Source: Herbaspirillum sp. YR522
Lineage (GTDB): Bacteria > Pseudomonadota > Gammaproteobacteria > Burkholderiales > Burkholderiaceae_D
Reading direction: 5' to 3'
Assembly (NCBI RefSeq): GCF_000282575.1
Contig: NZ_AKJA01000156.1
Location: 1 to 64,000 of the forward strand
DNA length: 64,000 nucleotides
A program made the position numbers and the translations under genes. A model generated the notes under the pieces. It had not been told where the DNA came from. It did no database searches and saw nothing but the letters and a program-made list of their open reading frames with translations. Of this stretch, positions 27,530 to 37,635 are shown piece by piece (the stretch's first letter is position 1; every line of letters starts with the position of its first letter).

Positions 27530-28444
27530 CTAGTCGCGCGGTGGACGACCACGCCAATAGCCGGCCAGGAGCGATCCCGACAGGTTGTGCCAGACCGAGA
27601 ACAGCGCCCCTGGCAAGGCGGCCACGGGGGTGAAGTACATCTTGCCCAGCGCGGCGGCCAGGCCCGAATTCTGCATGCCCACCTCGATGGCCAGGGTGCG
27701 GCATACCGCTTCGTCGAAGCCCAGCAGGCGTCCGCCCCAGTAGCCGCCCAGCAGGCCCAGGCCGTTGTGCAGGATGACCCCGACCAGCACCACCAGCCCG
27801 ACCGAGGCGATACTGGCCTGGCTGCCACCCACCACGGCGGCGATGATCAGCAGGATCGCCACCATCGACACCAGCGACAGGTAGGGCTCGATGCGACGGA
27901 TCAGGCCGCCGGCGAAGATGTTGGCGATCAGGCCGACCACGATCGGCACCACCACGATCTGCACGATCGACATCAGCATGGCGTGGGCGTCGAAATGGAT
28001 CGACGCGTCGACATAGAGTTCGGTCAGCCAGGGCGTGGCCAATACGCTCACCAGCGCCGACAGCGTCGAGATGGTGACCGACAGGGCCACGTCACCGCGC
28101 GAGAGGTAGATCATGACGTTGGAGGCGGTGCCCGAGGCCACGCTGCCCACCAGCACCATGCCGGCGGTCAGGTCGGGCGGCATGCGCAGGGCCTTGGCGA
28201 TGATCCAGGCCGCCAGCGGCATGACCAGGTAATGCAGGATGATGCCGGCGGCCACCGGCGCCGGGCGCTTGATGATGCGCTTGAAGTCGTCCACCGTCAG
28301 CGTCACGCCCATGGTCAGCATGATCAGCGTGAGCAACTGGGTCACGTATTTGCCGATGGGCGTGAAGGTGCCGGGTGAAAAATAGGCGGCTGCGGAAAGC
28401 AGCAGCGCCCACAGGGGAAACAGGCGGGTAATGATGGCAAGCAT
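27530..28444 (-). CDS. Bile acid:sodium symporter family transporter
   Basis: This polytopic membrane protein of 304 residues is of the BASS (SBF) family: [23 protein letters not shown] near the N-terminus, [26 protein letters not shown] in the middle, and [15 protein letters not shown] with the conserved Glu/Asn of the sodium site. ATG 28444 ([15 protein letters not shown]) is chosen; earlier in-frame ATG adds a charged leader. Bacterial members carry pantoate, pyruvate or other organic anions rather than bile acids. No neighbour hints at substrate. Confidence 0.9.
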   Translation of the reverse strand: MLAIITRLFPLWALLLSAAAYFSPGTFTPIGKYVTQLLTLIMLTMGVTLTVDDFKRIIKRPAPVAAGIILHYLVMPLAAWIIAKALRMPPDLTAGMVLVGSVASGTASNVMIYLSRGDVALSVTISTLSALVSVLATPWLTELYVDASIHFDAHAMLMSIVQIVVVPIVVGLIANIFAGGLIRRIEPYLSLVSMVAILLIIAAVVGGSQASIASVGLVVLVGVILHNGLGLLGGYWGGRLLGFDEAVCRTLAIEVGMQNSGLAAALGKMYFTPVAALPGALFSVWHNLSGSLLAGYWRGRPPRD

Positions 28445-28743
28445 GATTGAACGGGATGAGTGAGCGGGATGAATGGGCGTCTTCCTGGCGGCACGAAGCA
28501 CACGGGACGCGGTTATCATGAAATGGCAGCGGGTGGCGCGAATACGTTGGGGCAGGCTCGGCCATGCGCCCGGTGGGGCGGCGTCCTCTCTGCTATGGCG
28601 TCTTGTGGACGCAAGGCCGGGATTCTACCCGTGCGCGGCAATTCGTGCCGGGGACGGCACGTGCCGTCGTCGCCTGCCGCAAGCGCCCCCCGTTCGCACC
28701 GGGTGGCTGCCCAGGCAGCGCATCGAAGCCGGTCCGGCAGGTC

Positions 28744-29031
28744 TCAAGCAGGCTTGTCGCACTTGAAGCTCAGCAGCGCCTTGGGCGGCAGCACCACCGG
28801 CAAGCCCTCGGAACGCTCGCTGCCGACCACGCGCATGCGGCGCCCGAGATTACGGCAATAGGCATCGGCCTGCTGCAGGCCCTTGATGGCCACCCCATCG
28901 TTGCCCTGCCAGGGTGAGCTGGCCGTCAGCATGTAGGTGTCGTCGTTGAGCTGGGTAACGCCGCTGGAGGTGCCACAGCCGCCCAGCAGCGCAGCGGCCA
29001 TCCATAATGCCATGCCCGATCTCGTGTTCAT
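28744..29031 (-). CDS. Small lipoprotein, unknown function
   Basis: The 95-residue product has a signal peptide ending in the lipobox LLGGC (Cys19), followed by a compact domain with two further cysteines (DAYCRNLGR and LSFKCDKPA), which could form a disulfide. The pattern YMLTASSPWQGNDGVAIKGLQQADAYCRNLG is seen in other short beta-proteobacterial lipoproteins, but no function is known to me. A 299-base gap without a convincing gene separates it from the symporter gene. Confidence 0.75.
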   Translation of the reverse strand: MNTRSGMALWMAAALLGGCGTSSGVTQLNDDTYMLTASSPWQGNDGVAIKGLQQADAYCRNLGRRMRVVGSERSEGLPVVLPPKALLSFKCDKPA

Positions 29032-29153
29032 TGCGCCTCGCCTGGTAGATGTCCGTGACGATGTTATCGGCGTGTCCGGCCGGCGTCATGCATCCCTACA
29101 ACTCTTTACCTCGGCTGGCCTGGCGTCGGGGACAGGCCAGCGCCGACGAGCGC

Positions 29154-29181
29154 AAAAAAACGCCGCTGATGGCAGCGGCGT
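29154..29181 (-). terminator. Rho-independent terminator after ettA
   Basis: On the minus strand, ACGCCGCTG pairs with CAGCGGCGT (positions 29160-29181) across a 4-base loop, followed by seven T residues (29154-29160 read as A on the plus strand). It lies just after the ettA stop. Confidence 0.88.
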
Positions 29182-29211
29182 CCGGTCAACAGGCCGACCC
29201 GCGGGTCCGGC

Positions 29212-30879
<1,668 letters not shown>

Positions 30880-30922
30880 TTTTTTCCGTGCCCTTGAAAG
30901 TGAAAACGGTGACTGCCGCGCC

Positions 30923-31810
30923 TCAGGCCGCGTCCACGGAAGCGCCTTGCCCCCGTGCGCGCCAGAAGCGCCACAATCCTTCGGCGGAGTATACCGCGAG
31001 CGCCAGCCAGATCACGCTAAATCCGATGGCGCGGTTGCCGGCGAACGGCTCGTCGTAGATCACCACCCCGGTCAGCAACTGCAGCGTGGGCGAGATGTAC
31101 TGCAGCAAACCCAGCAACGACAGCGGGATGCGGCGCGCGGCCTGGGCAAACAGCAGCAGCGGCACCGCCGTGACCGGCCCCGACAGTGCCAGCAGGACCT
31201 GGGCGCCGGTGGCAGCGTGGGCGAAGCTGTTGGTGTCGCGCCAGGTGTCGATGCCCAGCATCAGCAGCACCAGCGGCAACATCATCAGGGTTTCCAGCGA
31301 CAAGCCTTCCAGCGCGCCCAGTTGGGCCGTCTTGCGCAGCAGGCCATACAGGCCGAAGGTGCCGGCGATGACCAGCGCGATCCAGGGCAGGCTGCCGTTG
31401 GCGACGGTCAGCCACAGCACCGCCCCCAGCGCCAGCAGCACCGCCAGCCATTGCAGCGCGCGCAGGCGCTCCTTGAGAATGACGAAACCCAGCAGTACGC
31501 TGATGAGTGGGCTCATGAAGTAGCCCAGGCTGGTGTCGACGATGCGGCCCTGGTTGACGGCCCATACGTACAGCGTCCAGTTGCCCGATAGCAGCAGCGC
31601 CGATGCCAGGAAGCCGATCAGTACCCTGGGCTGGCGCGCCGCCTGGCGCAACCAGCCCCACTGGCGGCGCCAGGCCAGCACCCCGGCCAGGAACACGAAA
31701 GACCAGAACAGCCGATGCACGACGATATCGAAGGAAGGGATTTCCTTGAGCAGCTTGAAGTAAAGCGGGAATAGCCCCCACAGGAAGAAGCAGGCAACGG
31801 CGTAGAGCAT
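30923..31810 (-). CDS. rarD: EamA family transporter RarD
   Basis: This is a ten-helix drug/metabolite-type carrier of 295 residues. The start MLYAVACFFLWGLFPLYFKLL and the segment WTLYVWAVNQGRIVDTSLGYFMSPLISVLLGFVILKERL are typical of RarD (EamA superfamily). ATG 31810 is chosen; the longer in-frame extension upstream is not hydrophobic. The gene lies 43 bases beyond ettA on the same strand. The natural substrate of RarD is unsettled; chloramphenicol resistance has been ascribed to the family. Confidence 0.92.
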   Translation of the reverse strand: MLYAVACFFLWGLFPLYFKLLKEIPSFDIVVHRLFWSFVFLAGVLAWRRQWGWLRQAARQPRVLIGFLASALLLSGNWTLYVWAVNQGRIVDTSLGYFMSPLISVLLGFVILKERLRALQWLAVLLALGAVLWLTVANGSLPWIALVIAGTFGLYGLLRKTAQLGALEGLSLETLMMLPLVLLMLGIDTWRDTNSFAHAATGAQVLLALSGPVTAVPLLLFAQAARRIPLSLLGLLQYISPTLQLLTGVVIYDEPFAGNRAIGFSVIWLALAVYSAEGLWRFWRARGQGASVDAA

Positions 31811-31941
31811 GGCGGTCTCGGATTGGCAGCTGTGATGACGACATGGTGCGAGCCGTTGCTGGGGTGGAACGGATTCGCATCGCATGACAGCGTGGTGTTT
31901 CCGCATTATTGCAGGATTCACCTTTTCCGGCTTGCCGCACG

Positions 31942-32466
31942 TCAACTCGCGGCCAGCACCACCTCGACCCGCGAGCGCATGGCGACCACCTCGCAGTCCT
32001 CCTCGGGCGCCATCCTTTCGATGACCAGTACATCGGCCGCGCCGATGGTGATGAGCGGGTGGTGCCACACCCCGCGCTTGAGCGTGACGCCCTGCCCCGG
32101 CTCGACGATGAAGGCGACCATGGCGGCTTCATCGGGTTGGGTGTCGCATCCGGCCAGTACCACCAGCATGCGGCCGGCCCCCATCGGTACGAAGCTCTGG
32201 CTGCCCAGCAGGTGGCGCTCGAAGGCCCGCAGCGGGTATGGCGCGACGTGGGTAGCGACGTCGGTGCGAAAGATCGCCACCGCGACCCGGCCGCCCTGGG
32301 CGTCGGTGTCGAGATGGGCGACGTCGTCGAAGCGGCGGGTGGTGCCGAAATTGATGTCGCGCTGCTGTGGGCCGGGCGCGATCAGGTGGCCGTATGGGGC
32401 GAACCCGGCGCGGCTCAACGGCTGCGCCACCAGCACCGTGGCCGCACCGGCTTCAGGCGCACTCAT
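31942..32466 (-). CDS. allA: Ureidoglycolate lyase family protein
   Basis: Ureidoglycolate lyase splits ureidoglycolate into glyoxylate and urea. The 174-residue protein has the family's cupin-like pattern: PYGHLIAPG, INFGTTRRFDD, the HLLGSQSFVPM segment and GVWHHPL at 132-138. It overlaps the end of the amidase gene by 14 bases, making it the last gene of the ABC/amidase cluster. There is no allantoate amidohydrolase or ureidoglycolate dehydrogenase here, so the true substrate may be a related ureide-like compound. Confidence 0.88.
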   Translation of the reverse strand: MSAPEAGAATVLVAQPLSRAGFAPYGHLIAPGPQQRDINFGTTRRFDDVAHLDTDAQGGRVAVAIFRTDVATHVAPYPLRAFERHLLGSQSFVPMGAGRMLVVLAGCDTQPDEAAMVAFIVEPGQGVTLKRGVWHHPLITIGAADVLVIERMAPEEDCEVVAMRSRVEVVLAAS

Positions 32467-33634
32467 GCATCAACCTCGCCGCAAACCGGACCAGGGACCG
32501 GTCGCTGCCCGGCGGCCCGATCAGCGACAGGCCGAACGGCGCGTCATCGAGTCGCATCAGCGGCAGCGAAATCTGCGGCAAGCCCGACAGTCCGGCCAGG
32601 CACAGCATGCGCACGGCCTGGTTGCGGTAGTCCTCCAGCGCCGGCTCGGGGTCGATCAAGCGCGGGGCGATGTCCGGCACGGTGGGCAGCAGCAGCACGC
32701 CATCGGCGCCCAGCAGGCGCGCGAAGTCATCGCGAAAGCTCCAGCGTACGGCGCTGTGCTGCTGCATCTGCTGCGGCGTGACGGTGGCCGACCAGGCAAA
32801 GCGTTCGGCCACTCCGGGACCCAGCTGGAAGTCGTGCCGGCGGATATGTTCGCCATGGCTTTGCCATGCCTGGTAGCCCTGGATGAAACGGAACGCCCAG
32901 AACAACGCCTCGAACGAGACGCTGGCGGTCTTGACCGGCTGGGGCGTGCCGAGTACGCCGGCGAAGCGGTCCAGCGTGGCGCAGAAGACCGCCTGCACGC
33001 GCGGCGCCAGCAAGGCCAGCACATCGGCTGCGACCATCGCACGCGGGTTCTCCGGCAGCACCACGCTGTCCTCGCCCAGCAGCACCTCGCCCACGCGGGC
33101 AAACACGCCAGGGTCGCGTGCGAACCAGCCGCACGTATCGAACGTCGGTGACAACGGCATCACGTCGGCCAGCGATATGCGCCCATGGGTGGGCCGCAGG
33201 CCGATCAGGCCGCAGTGGCTGGCGGGGGTACGCACCGAGCCGCCGGTGTCGGTGCCCAATGCGATATCGGCCAGGTCGTTCGATACGGCCGCGGCCGAGC
33301 CCGAGCTGGAACCGCCCGGGATGCGGTCTGGCGCCGCGCCGTTGCGGGGCGTGCCGAAATGGGCATTCCTGCCGTTCATCGAAAATGCCAGCTCATCGGT
33401 ATGGACCTTGCCCACGAAGCGCGCGCCGGCATCGAGCAGCGCCTGCACCGCCGGTGCCGACCGGGTCTTGATGCCGGACATGGCCAGCATGTGCGGATTG
33501 CCGCAGCCGGTGGGGTAGCCGGCGACGTCGAAGATGTCCTTCACGGCCAGGCGCAAGCCGGCCAGCGGGCCGTCGGGGCTGGATGCGACCGGGGCATCGG
33601 GATAGGGAACGAAACAGTGTGCCGCGGTGCTCAT
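32453..33634 (-). CDS. Amidase (amidase signature family)
   Basis: The 393-residue enzyme has the amidase-signature Ser-cisSer-Lys triad: Lys32 in LAVKDIFDVAG, the GGSSSGS loop at 107-113, and the nucleophile Ser133 in GTDTGGSVRTPASHCGLIGLRPTHG. ATG 33634 is chosen because it overlaps the dppD-like stop (ATGA), indicating coupled translation. Length and N-terminus resemble AMI1-type short amidases. Neighbours suggest it cleaves an imported amide, releasing ammonia. The substrate cannot be read. Confidence 0.92.
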   Translation of the reverse strand: MSTAAHCFVPYPDAPVASSPDGPLAGLRLAVKDIFDVAGYPTGCGNPHMLAMSGIKTRSAPAVQALLDAGARFVGKVHTDELAFSMNGRNAHFGTPRNGAAPDRIPGGSSSGSAAAVSNDLADIALGTDTGGSVRTPASHCGLIGLRPTHGRISLADVMPLSPTFDTCGWFARDPGVFARVGEVLLGEDSVVLPENPRAMVAADVLALLAPRVQAVFCATLDRFAGVLGTPQPVKTASVSFEALFWAFRFIQGYQAWQSHGEHIRRHDFQLGPGVAERFAWSATVTPQQMQQHSAVRWSFRDDFARLLGADGVLLLPTVPDIAPRLIDPEPALEDYRNQAVRMLCLAGLSGLPQISLPLMRLDDAPFGLSLIGPPGSDRSLVRFAARLMHECA

Positions 33635-34647
33635 GCAGTCTCCTTGACGTCGACCGCCATGCTGGCGGTCAATTGCAATTCGTGCGCGCGCAGGCAGCGC
33701 ACCGTATGGCCTGGCCCGATGTCGAGCTCGGCCGGCTGGGTGGTGCGACACTGTTCGATCGCGTACGCACAGCGCTCGGCAAAGGCGCAGCCCGGTGGCA
33801 GCCGGGACAGGTCGGGCGGGGCGCCGGCAATGGTCTGCAGCCGTTGGCCCTTCTGCATGGCGCCGTGACTGCGGCTTTGCAGCAGCGAGATGGTGTACGG
33901 GTGACGCGGTTGCGCCAGCAGTTGTGCCGCAGGCCCCTGTTCGACGATGCGCCCGGCATACATCACGGCGATGCGGTCGGCCACCTCGACGGCGGCGCCG
34001 ATGTCATGCGTGACGAAGATGATCGACAGCCCCAGCTCGCGCTGCAACTCACGTAGCAACAGCAGGATCTGGATCTGCACTGTCGCATCCAGGGCGGTGG
34101 TGGGCTCATCGGCCAGCAACACCTTGGGTGAGCACGACAGGGCCAGCGCAATCATGGCGCGCTGGCGCATGCCGCCCGACATCTCGTGCGCATAGGCATC
34201 CAGGCGGCGCTCCGGGCTGGGAATGCGCACCTTCTCGAACAGCGCCAGCGCACGCCGCCGGGCATCGGCGGCCGACACCTTCTTGTGGCGACGTATGGTC
34301 TCGACGATCTGGCTGCCCACGGTATAGACCGGGTCCAGCGCCAGCAGCGGTTCCTGGAAGATCATCGCCACCCGGTCGCCACGCAGCGCCGACAACGCCT
34401 TGGGCGACATCGCCAGCACATCCTGGCCCGCCACCTCGAGCTTGCCTTCGATGCTGGTCGTGCGTGGCGGATGCAGGCGCATGATCGAGCGCAGCGTGAC
34501 GCTCTTGCCCGAGCCCGATTCACCGATCAGCGCCACCACCTCCCCGGCGTGCACCACCAGGTCCACCCCGCTGACGGCGCGGATGACCTTGCCGGCAGCC
34601 TTGAAGGTGACGCGCAGGTCGCGCAGTTCGACCATGACCTCATCCAT
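33631..34647 (-). CDS. Peptide/nickel-type ABC transporter, ATP-binding protein (DppD-like)
   Basis: This is the first of two ATPases of the transporter. Among its 338 residues, Walker A is GESGSGKS, the Q-loop is MIFQEPLLALDPVYTVG, the signature is MSGGMRQRAMIAL, and Walker B is VLLADEPTTALD. The oligopeptide-type C-terminal cysteine cluster (AERCAYAIEQC...RCLRAHEL) could hold an iron-sulphur site as in related ATPases. It overlaps its upstream partner by eight bases and the amidase gene downstream by four. Confidence 0.93.
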   Translation of the reverse strand: MDEVMVELRDLRVTFKAAGKVIRAVSGVDLVVHAGEVVALIGESGSGKSVTLRSIMRLHPPRTTSIEGKLEVAGQDVLAMSPKALSALRGDRVAMIFQEPLLALDPVYTVGSQIVETIRRHKKVSAADARRRALALFEKVRIPSPERRLDAYAHEMSGGMRQRAMIALALSCSPKVLLADEPTTALDATVQIQILLLLRELQRELGLSIIFVTHDIGAAVEVADRIAVMYAGRIVEQGPAAQLLAQPRHPYTISLLQSRSHGAMQKGQRLQTIAGAPPDLSRLPPGCAFAERCAYAIEQCRTTQPAELDIGPGHTVRCLRAHELQLTASMAVDVKETA

Positions 34648-35734
34648 GAAGCTGCTCCCCGGCCGTCATCGCCCGATCGAAGGCGGCGCCATCGTAACCG
34701 CTGTCGGCTTCATAGCGCAGGCATGCCACGTCATGCCCGTGGCGCGCCTGAGCCAGGCGCGGCGCGCGCTGCCCGCATACCGGCTGGGCGAACTCGCAGC
34801 GGGTATGGAAACGGCAACCCGCGGGTGGATCGATCGGGTTGGGCGGATCGCCCGACAGCGGCGCATGTTCGGTACGGTGTAGCGGGTCCATGCTGGGCAT
34901 GGACTGCAGCAATGCGCGGGTATAGGGGTGCAGCGGCGCGTCGAACACCTGCTCGGCGTCGCCCAGCTCGACCACCTGGCCCAGGTACATCACCAGCACG
35001 CGGTCGGAAATGAAACGCACCACGTTGAGATCGTGGCTGATGAAAAGATAGGTCAGGCCGAACTCCTGCTTCAGGTCCAGCAACAGGTTGAGCACCTGGG
35101 CCTCGACCGATTTGTCCAGCGCCGAGACCGCCTCGTCCAGGATCACCAGGCGCGGCTCCAGTGCCAGGGCACGGGCGATATTGACGCGCTGGCGCTGGCC
35201 GCCCGACAGCTCGTGCGGATAACGGCCGGCAAAGCGGTCCGGTTGCAGGCCCACGCGCGCCAGCAGGTCGCGCGCGCGCATGATGGCGTCGCGCGCATTG
35301 AGGCCGTGCACGATCGGCGCGAAGGCGATCGAATCCTCGATTGTCATGCGTGGATTGAGCGACGAATAGCTGTCCTGGAACACCATCTGCGTCTGGCGCC
35401 GGAACTGGCGCAGCGGCATCGATCGCGACCCCACCGTGCGGCCATCGAACACCAGCTCGCCGCTGTCTTGCTCGATCAGTTGCATCAGCACCCGGGCGGT
35501 GGTCGACTTGCCGCAGCCGGATTCGCCGACCACGCCCAGTGTCTCGCCTTTCATGATGTCGAAGCTGACGCCGTCGACGGCGCGCACCGCCTTCGTCGGA
35601 ACGCCGGCAAAAGGCAGGCCGCGCCCCTTGAGCGGAAAATGCTTCAGCAGGTCGCGTACTCCCAGCAGCGGCTGGCGCGGCCCGCCCACGTCCTGCGCAT
35701 GATGGATCGGTTCGATGTGATGGATCTGGCTCAT
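34640..35734 (-). CDS. Peptide/nickel-type ABC transporter, ATP-binding protein (DppF-like)
   Basis: The second ATPase of the transporter has 364 residues. Walker A is GESGCGKS, the Q-loop MVFQDSYSSLNPRMTIEDSIAFAP, the signature [15 protein letters not shown] and Walker B LVILDEAVSALD. The alanine-for-proline change in DEAVSALD is frequent in DppF-like proteins. The C-terminal oligopeptide motif (CRFHTRCEFAQPVC) is present. The ATG at 35734 overlaps the stop of the permease gene (ATGA). Confidence 0.93.
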   Translation of the reverse strand: MSQIHHIEPIHHAQDVGGPRQPLLGVRDLLKHFPLKGRGLPFAGVPTKAVRAVDGVSFDIMKGETLGVVGESGCGKSTTARVLMQLIEQDSGELVFDGRTVGSRSMPLRQFRRQTQMVFQDSYSSLNPRMTIEDSIAFAPIVHGLNARDAIMRARDLLARVGLQPDRFAGRYPHELSGGQRQRVNIARALALEPRLVILDEAVSALDKSVEAQVLNLLLDLKQEFGLTYLFISHDLNVVRFISDRVLVMYLGQVVELGDAEQVFDAPLHPYTRALLQSMPSMDPLHRTEHAPLSGDPPNPIDPPAGCRFHTRCEFAQPVCGQRAPRLAQARHGHDVACLRYEADSGYDGAAFDRAMTAGEQLHG

Positions 35735-36618
35735 TGCTTGACCTCCATGGCCGACCGCAGGCCGTCGGATAGCATGTTGAATGAAATCGAAGTGACGAAG
35801 ATGAAGGCGCCCGGCAATGCCGCGATCCAGGGCTGGGTATAGATGGCAGTGCGCAGGGTGTTGAGCATCAGGCCCCATTCCGGCTCGGGCGGCTTGACGC
35901 CCAGCCCCAGGAACGACAGGCCGGAGGCCAGGATCATCGATACCGAGATGAGGCTGGTGGCATAGACGAAGATCGGGCCCAGGACATTGCCCAGCACATG
36001 GGCGCGCACGATGGTGAAGGCGCCGGCACCGGAGGCGCGGGCGGCGTCGACATAGTCGCTGCGCCTGACCTGGGTGGTGACACTCTCGGCGATACGCGCG
36101 ATCTGCGGCACGAACACGATGGTCAGCGATGTCAGGGCATTGAAGATGCCGGCCCCCAGCGCACCCGACAACGCAATGGCCAGCAGCACCGAAGGGAAGG
36201 CGTACAGGATGTCGATACTGCGCATGACCGCGGTATTGACCAGGCCGCCGGCATAGCCGGCCAGGATCCCCAGCGCGCTGCCGATGACGAAGGCCAGCAG
36301 CACCGGCGTGATGCCCATGAACAGCGACAGCCGCGCGCCCAGGATCAGGCGCGAGAGCAGGTCGCGCCCCAGTTCGTCGGTGCCCAGCAGGTGGCCGGCG
36401 CTGCCGATGGGCTTGAGGCGGGCGAACATCGAGGTGGCAAACGGGTCTGCCGGCATCAGCCACGGCGCGGCGATGGCCATCGCGACGAGCGCCAGCAATA
36501 CCGCGCCGGCGATCAGGGCCGACGGATTGCGCGCCAGGCGCGCACCGACATTGGCCCAGTGGCCGCGCGAACGGCGGTAGGGAACCACGATGGGGTCGAC
36601 AGTGGAGGCGATGGTCAT
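35731..36618 (-). CDS. Peptide/nickel-type ABC transporter permease (DppC-like)
   Basis: This inner-membrane permease of 295 residues has an N-terminal helix (ALIAGAVLLALVAMAIAAPWL) of the OppC_N kind and the permease loop EAA-like segment (YVDAARASGAGAFTIVRAHVLGNV). LGTDELGRDLLSRLILGARLSL is typical of DppC/OppC. It sits one base after the DppB-like gene and overlaps the DppF-like gene. Confidence 0.94.
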   Translation of the reverse strand: MTIASTVDPIVVPYRRSRGHWANVGARLARNPSALIAGAVLLALVAMAIAAPWLMPADPFATSMFARLKPIGSAGHLLGTDELGRDLLSRLILGARLSLFMGITPVLLAFVIGSALGILAGYAGGLVNTAVMRSIDILYAFPSVLLAIALSGALGAGIFNALTSLTIVFVPQIARIAESVTTQVRRSDYVDAARASGAGAFTIVRAHVLGNVLGPIFVYATSLISVSMILASGLSFLGLGVKPPEPEWGLMLNTLRTAIYTQPWIAALPGAFIFVTSISFNMLSDGLRSAMEVKQ

Positions 36619-36619
36619 G

Positions 36620-37573
36620 TCAGGCTCGCTCGATGCGGGGGTCGAAGATGGTCTGCAGGATGTCGACCAGCAGGTTGAGCGCCACGAAGAACAGCGCCAG
36701 CACCAGGATGGTCCCCTGCAGCAGGGGCAGGTCGCGCTGGAAGATCGCCTGGTTCAGCAGGAAGCCGGTGCCGGGCCAGGAAAACACGGTCTCGATCAGG
36801 ATCGAGCCACCCAGCAGGTAACCCAGTTGCAGGCCCATCACCGCCAGCGCGGTGGGGGCAGCGTTCTTGACCACATGGCGAAACACGCCGAACTCCGACA
36901 GGCCACGCGCCTTCAGGCCCACCACGAACTCCTGCGACAGGATGTCGGCTACCAACGCGCGCACGGTGCGGGCGATGATGCCCATCGGGATGAAGGACAT
37001 GGTCACGGCCGGCATGACCAGGTACTTGACGTGCTCCAGGTCCCACACCCAGGCTCCCGAGCCGTCGGGGCCGGCACCGGTGGCCGGCAACCACATCAGG
37101 CGCGACGAGAAGATGATCACCAGCACCATGCCCAGCCAGTAATGCGGCACCGACACGCCGATCACCGAAATGAAGGAGGCAGCGCGATCGACCCAGGAGT
37201 TGCGAAAATACCCGGCCACGAAACCGAACAGGCTACCCAACAGGAAACCGATGGCGGTGGCCATCGCGGCCAGCATGAAGGTATTGCCCACGGCCTTGAA
37301 CACTTCGGCCGCCACTGGCCTGCCGGTGGCGATCGAACTGCCGAGGTCGCCCTGCAGGGCGCGCCAGACCCAACTGAAGAACTGTTCGGGATAGCTACGG
37401 TTGAAACCGTACAGTTCCATCAGCTGCTTTTGCAGGTCGACCGAGGCGTCCGGCGGCAGGATCGCCACCAACGGATCGCCGGGCGCGATGTGGACCAGCA
37501 TGAAACACAGGAAGGCCACCCCCAGCATGATGGGCAGGGCGTACAGGGTGCGACGGATCAGGTAGGAGATCAT
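36620..37573 (-). CDS. Peptide/nickel-type ABC transporter permease (DppB-like)
   Basis: This permease of 317 residues starts MISYLIRRTLYALPIMLGVAFLCFMLVHIAPGDP, the family's standard N-terminus, and carries the loop FVVGLKARGLSEFGVFRHVVKNA and the late helix GGSILIETVFSWPGTG. A longer start at 37636 shares bases with the stop of the binding-protein gene (TGATG) and would add 21 basic residues. I prefer 37573 for homology, but translation coupling makes the longer form possible. Confidence 0.92.
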   Translation of the reverse strand: MISYLIRRTLYALPIMLGVAFLCFMLVHIAPGDPLVAILPPDASVDLQKQLMELYGFNRSYPEQFFSWVWRALQGDLGSSIATGRPVAAEVFKAVGNTFMLAAMATAIGFLLGSLFGFVAGYFRNSWVDRAASFISVIGVSVPHYWLGMVLVIIFSSRLMWLPATGAGPDGSGAWVWDLEHVKYLVMPAVTMSFIPMGIIARTVRALVADILSQEFVVGLKARGLSEFGVFRHVVKNAAPTALAVMGLQLGYLLGGSILIETVFSWPGTGFLLNQAIFQRDLPLLQGTILVLALFFVALNLLVDILQTIFDPRIERA

Positions 37574-37635
37574 GGGCTTGGCGTTGGGCTGGACAGGGGG
37601 TCGCGCCGAGCGGCGTCGGCGCGACCGGGACGACA

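Noticed and set aside
30923-32068. Longer RarD reading frame starting at 32068
   Set aside because: The added N-terminal residues are Arg/His-rich and would overlap the AllA-like gene; the hydrophobic family start is at 31810.
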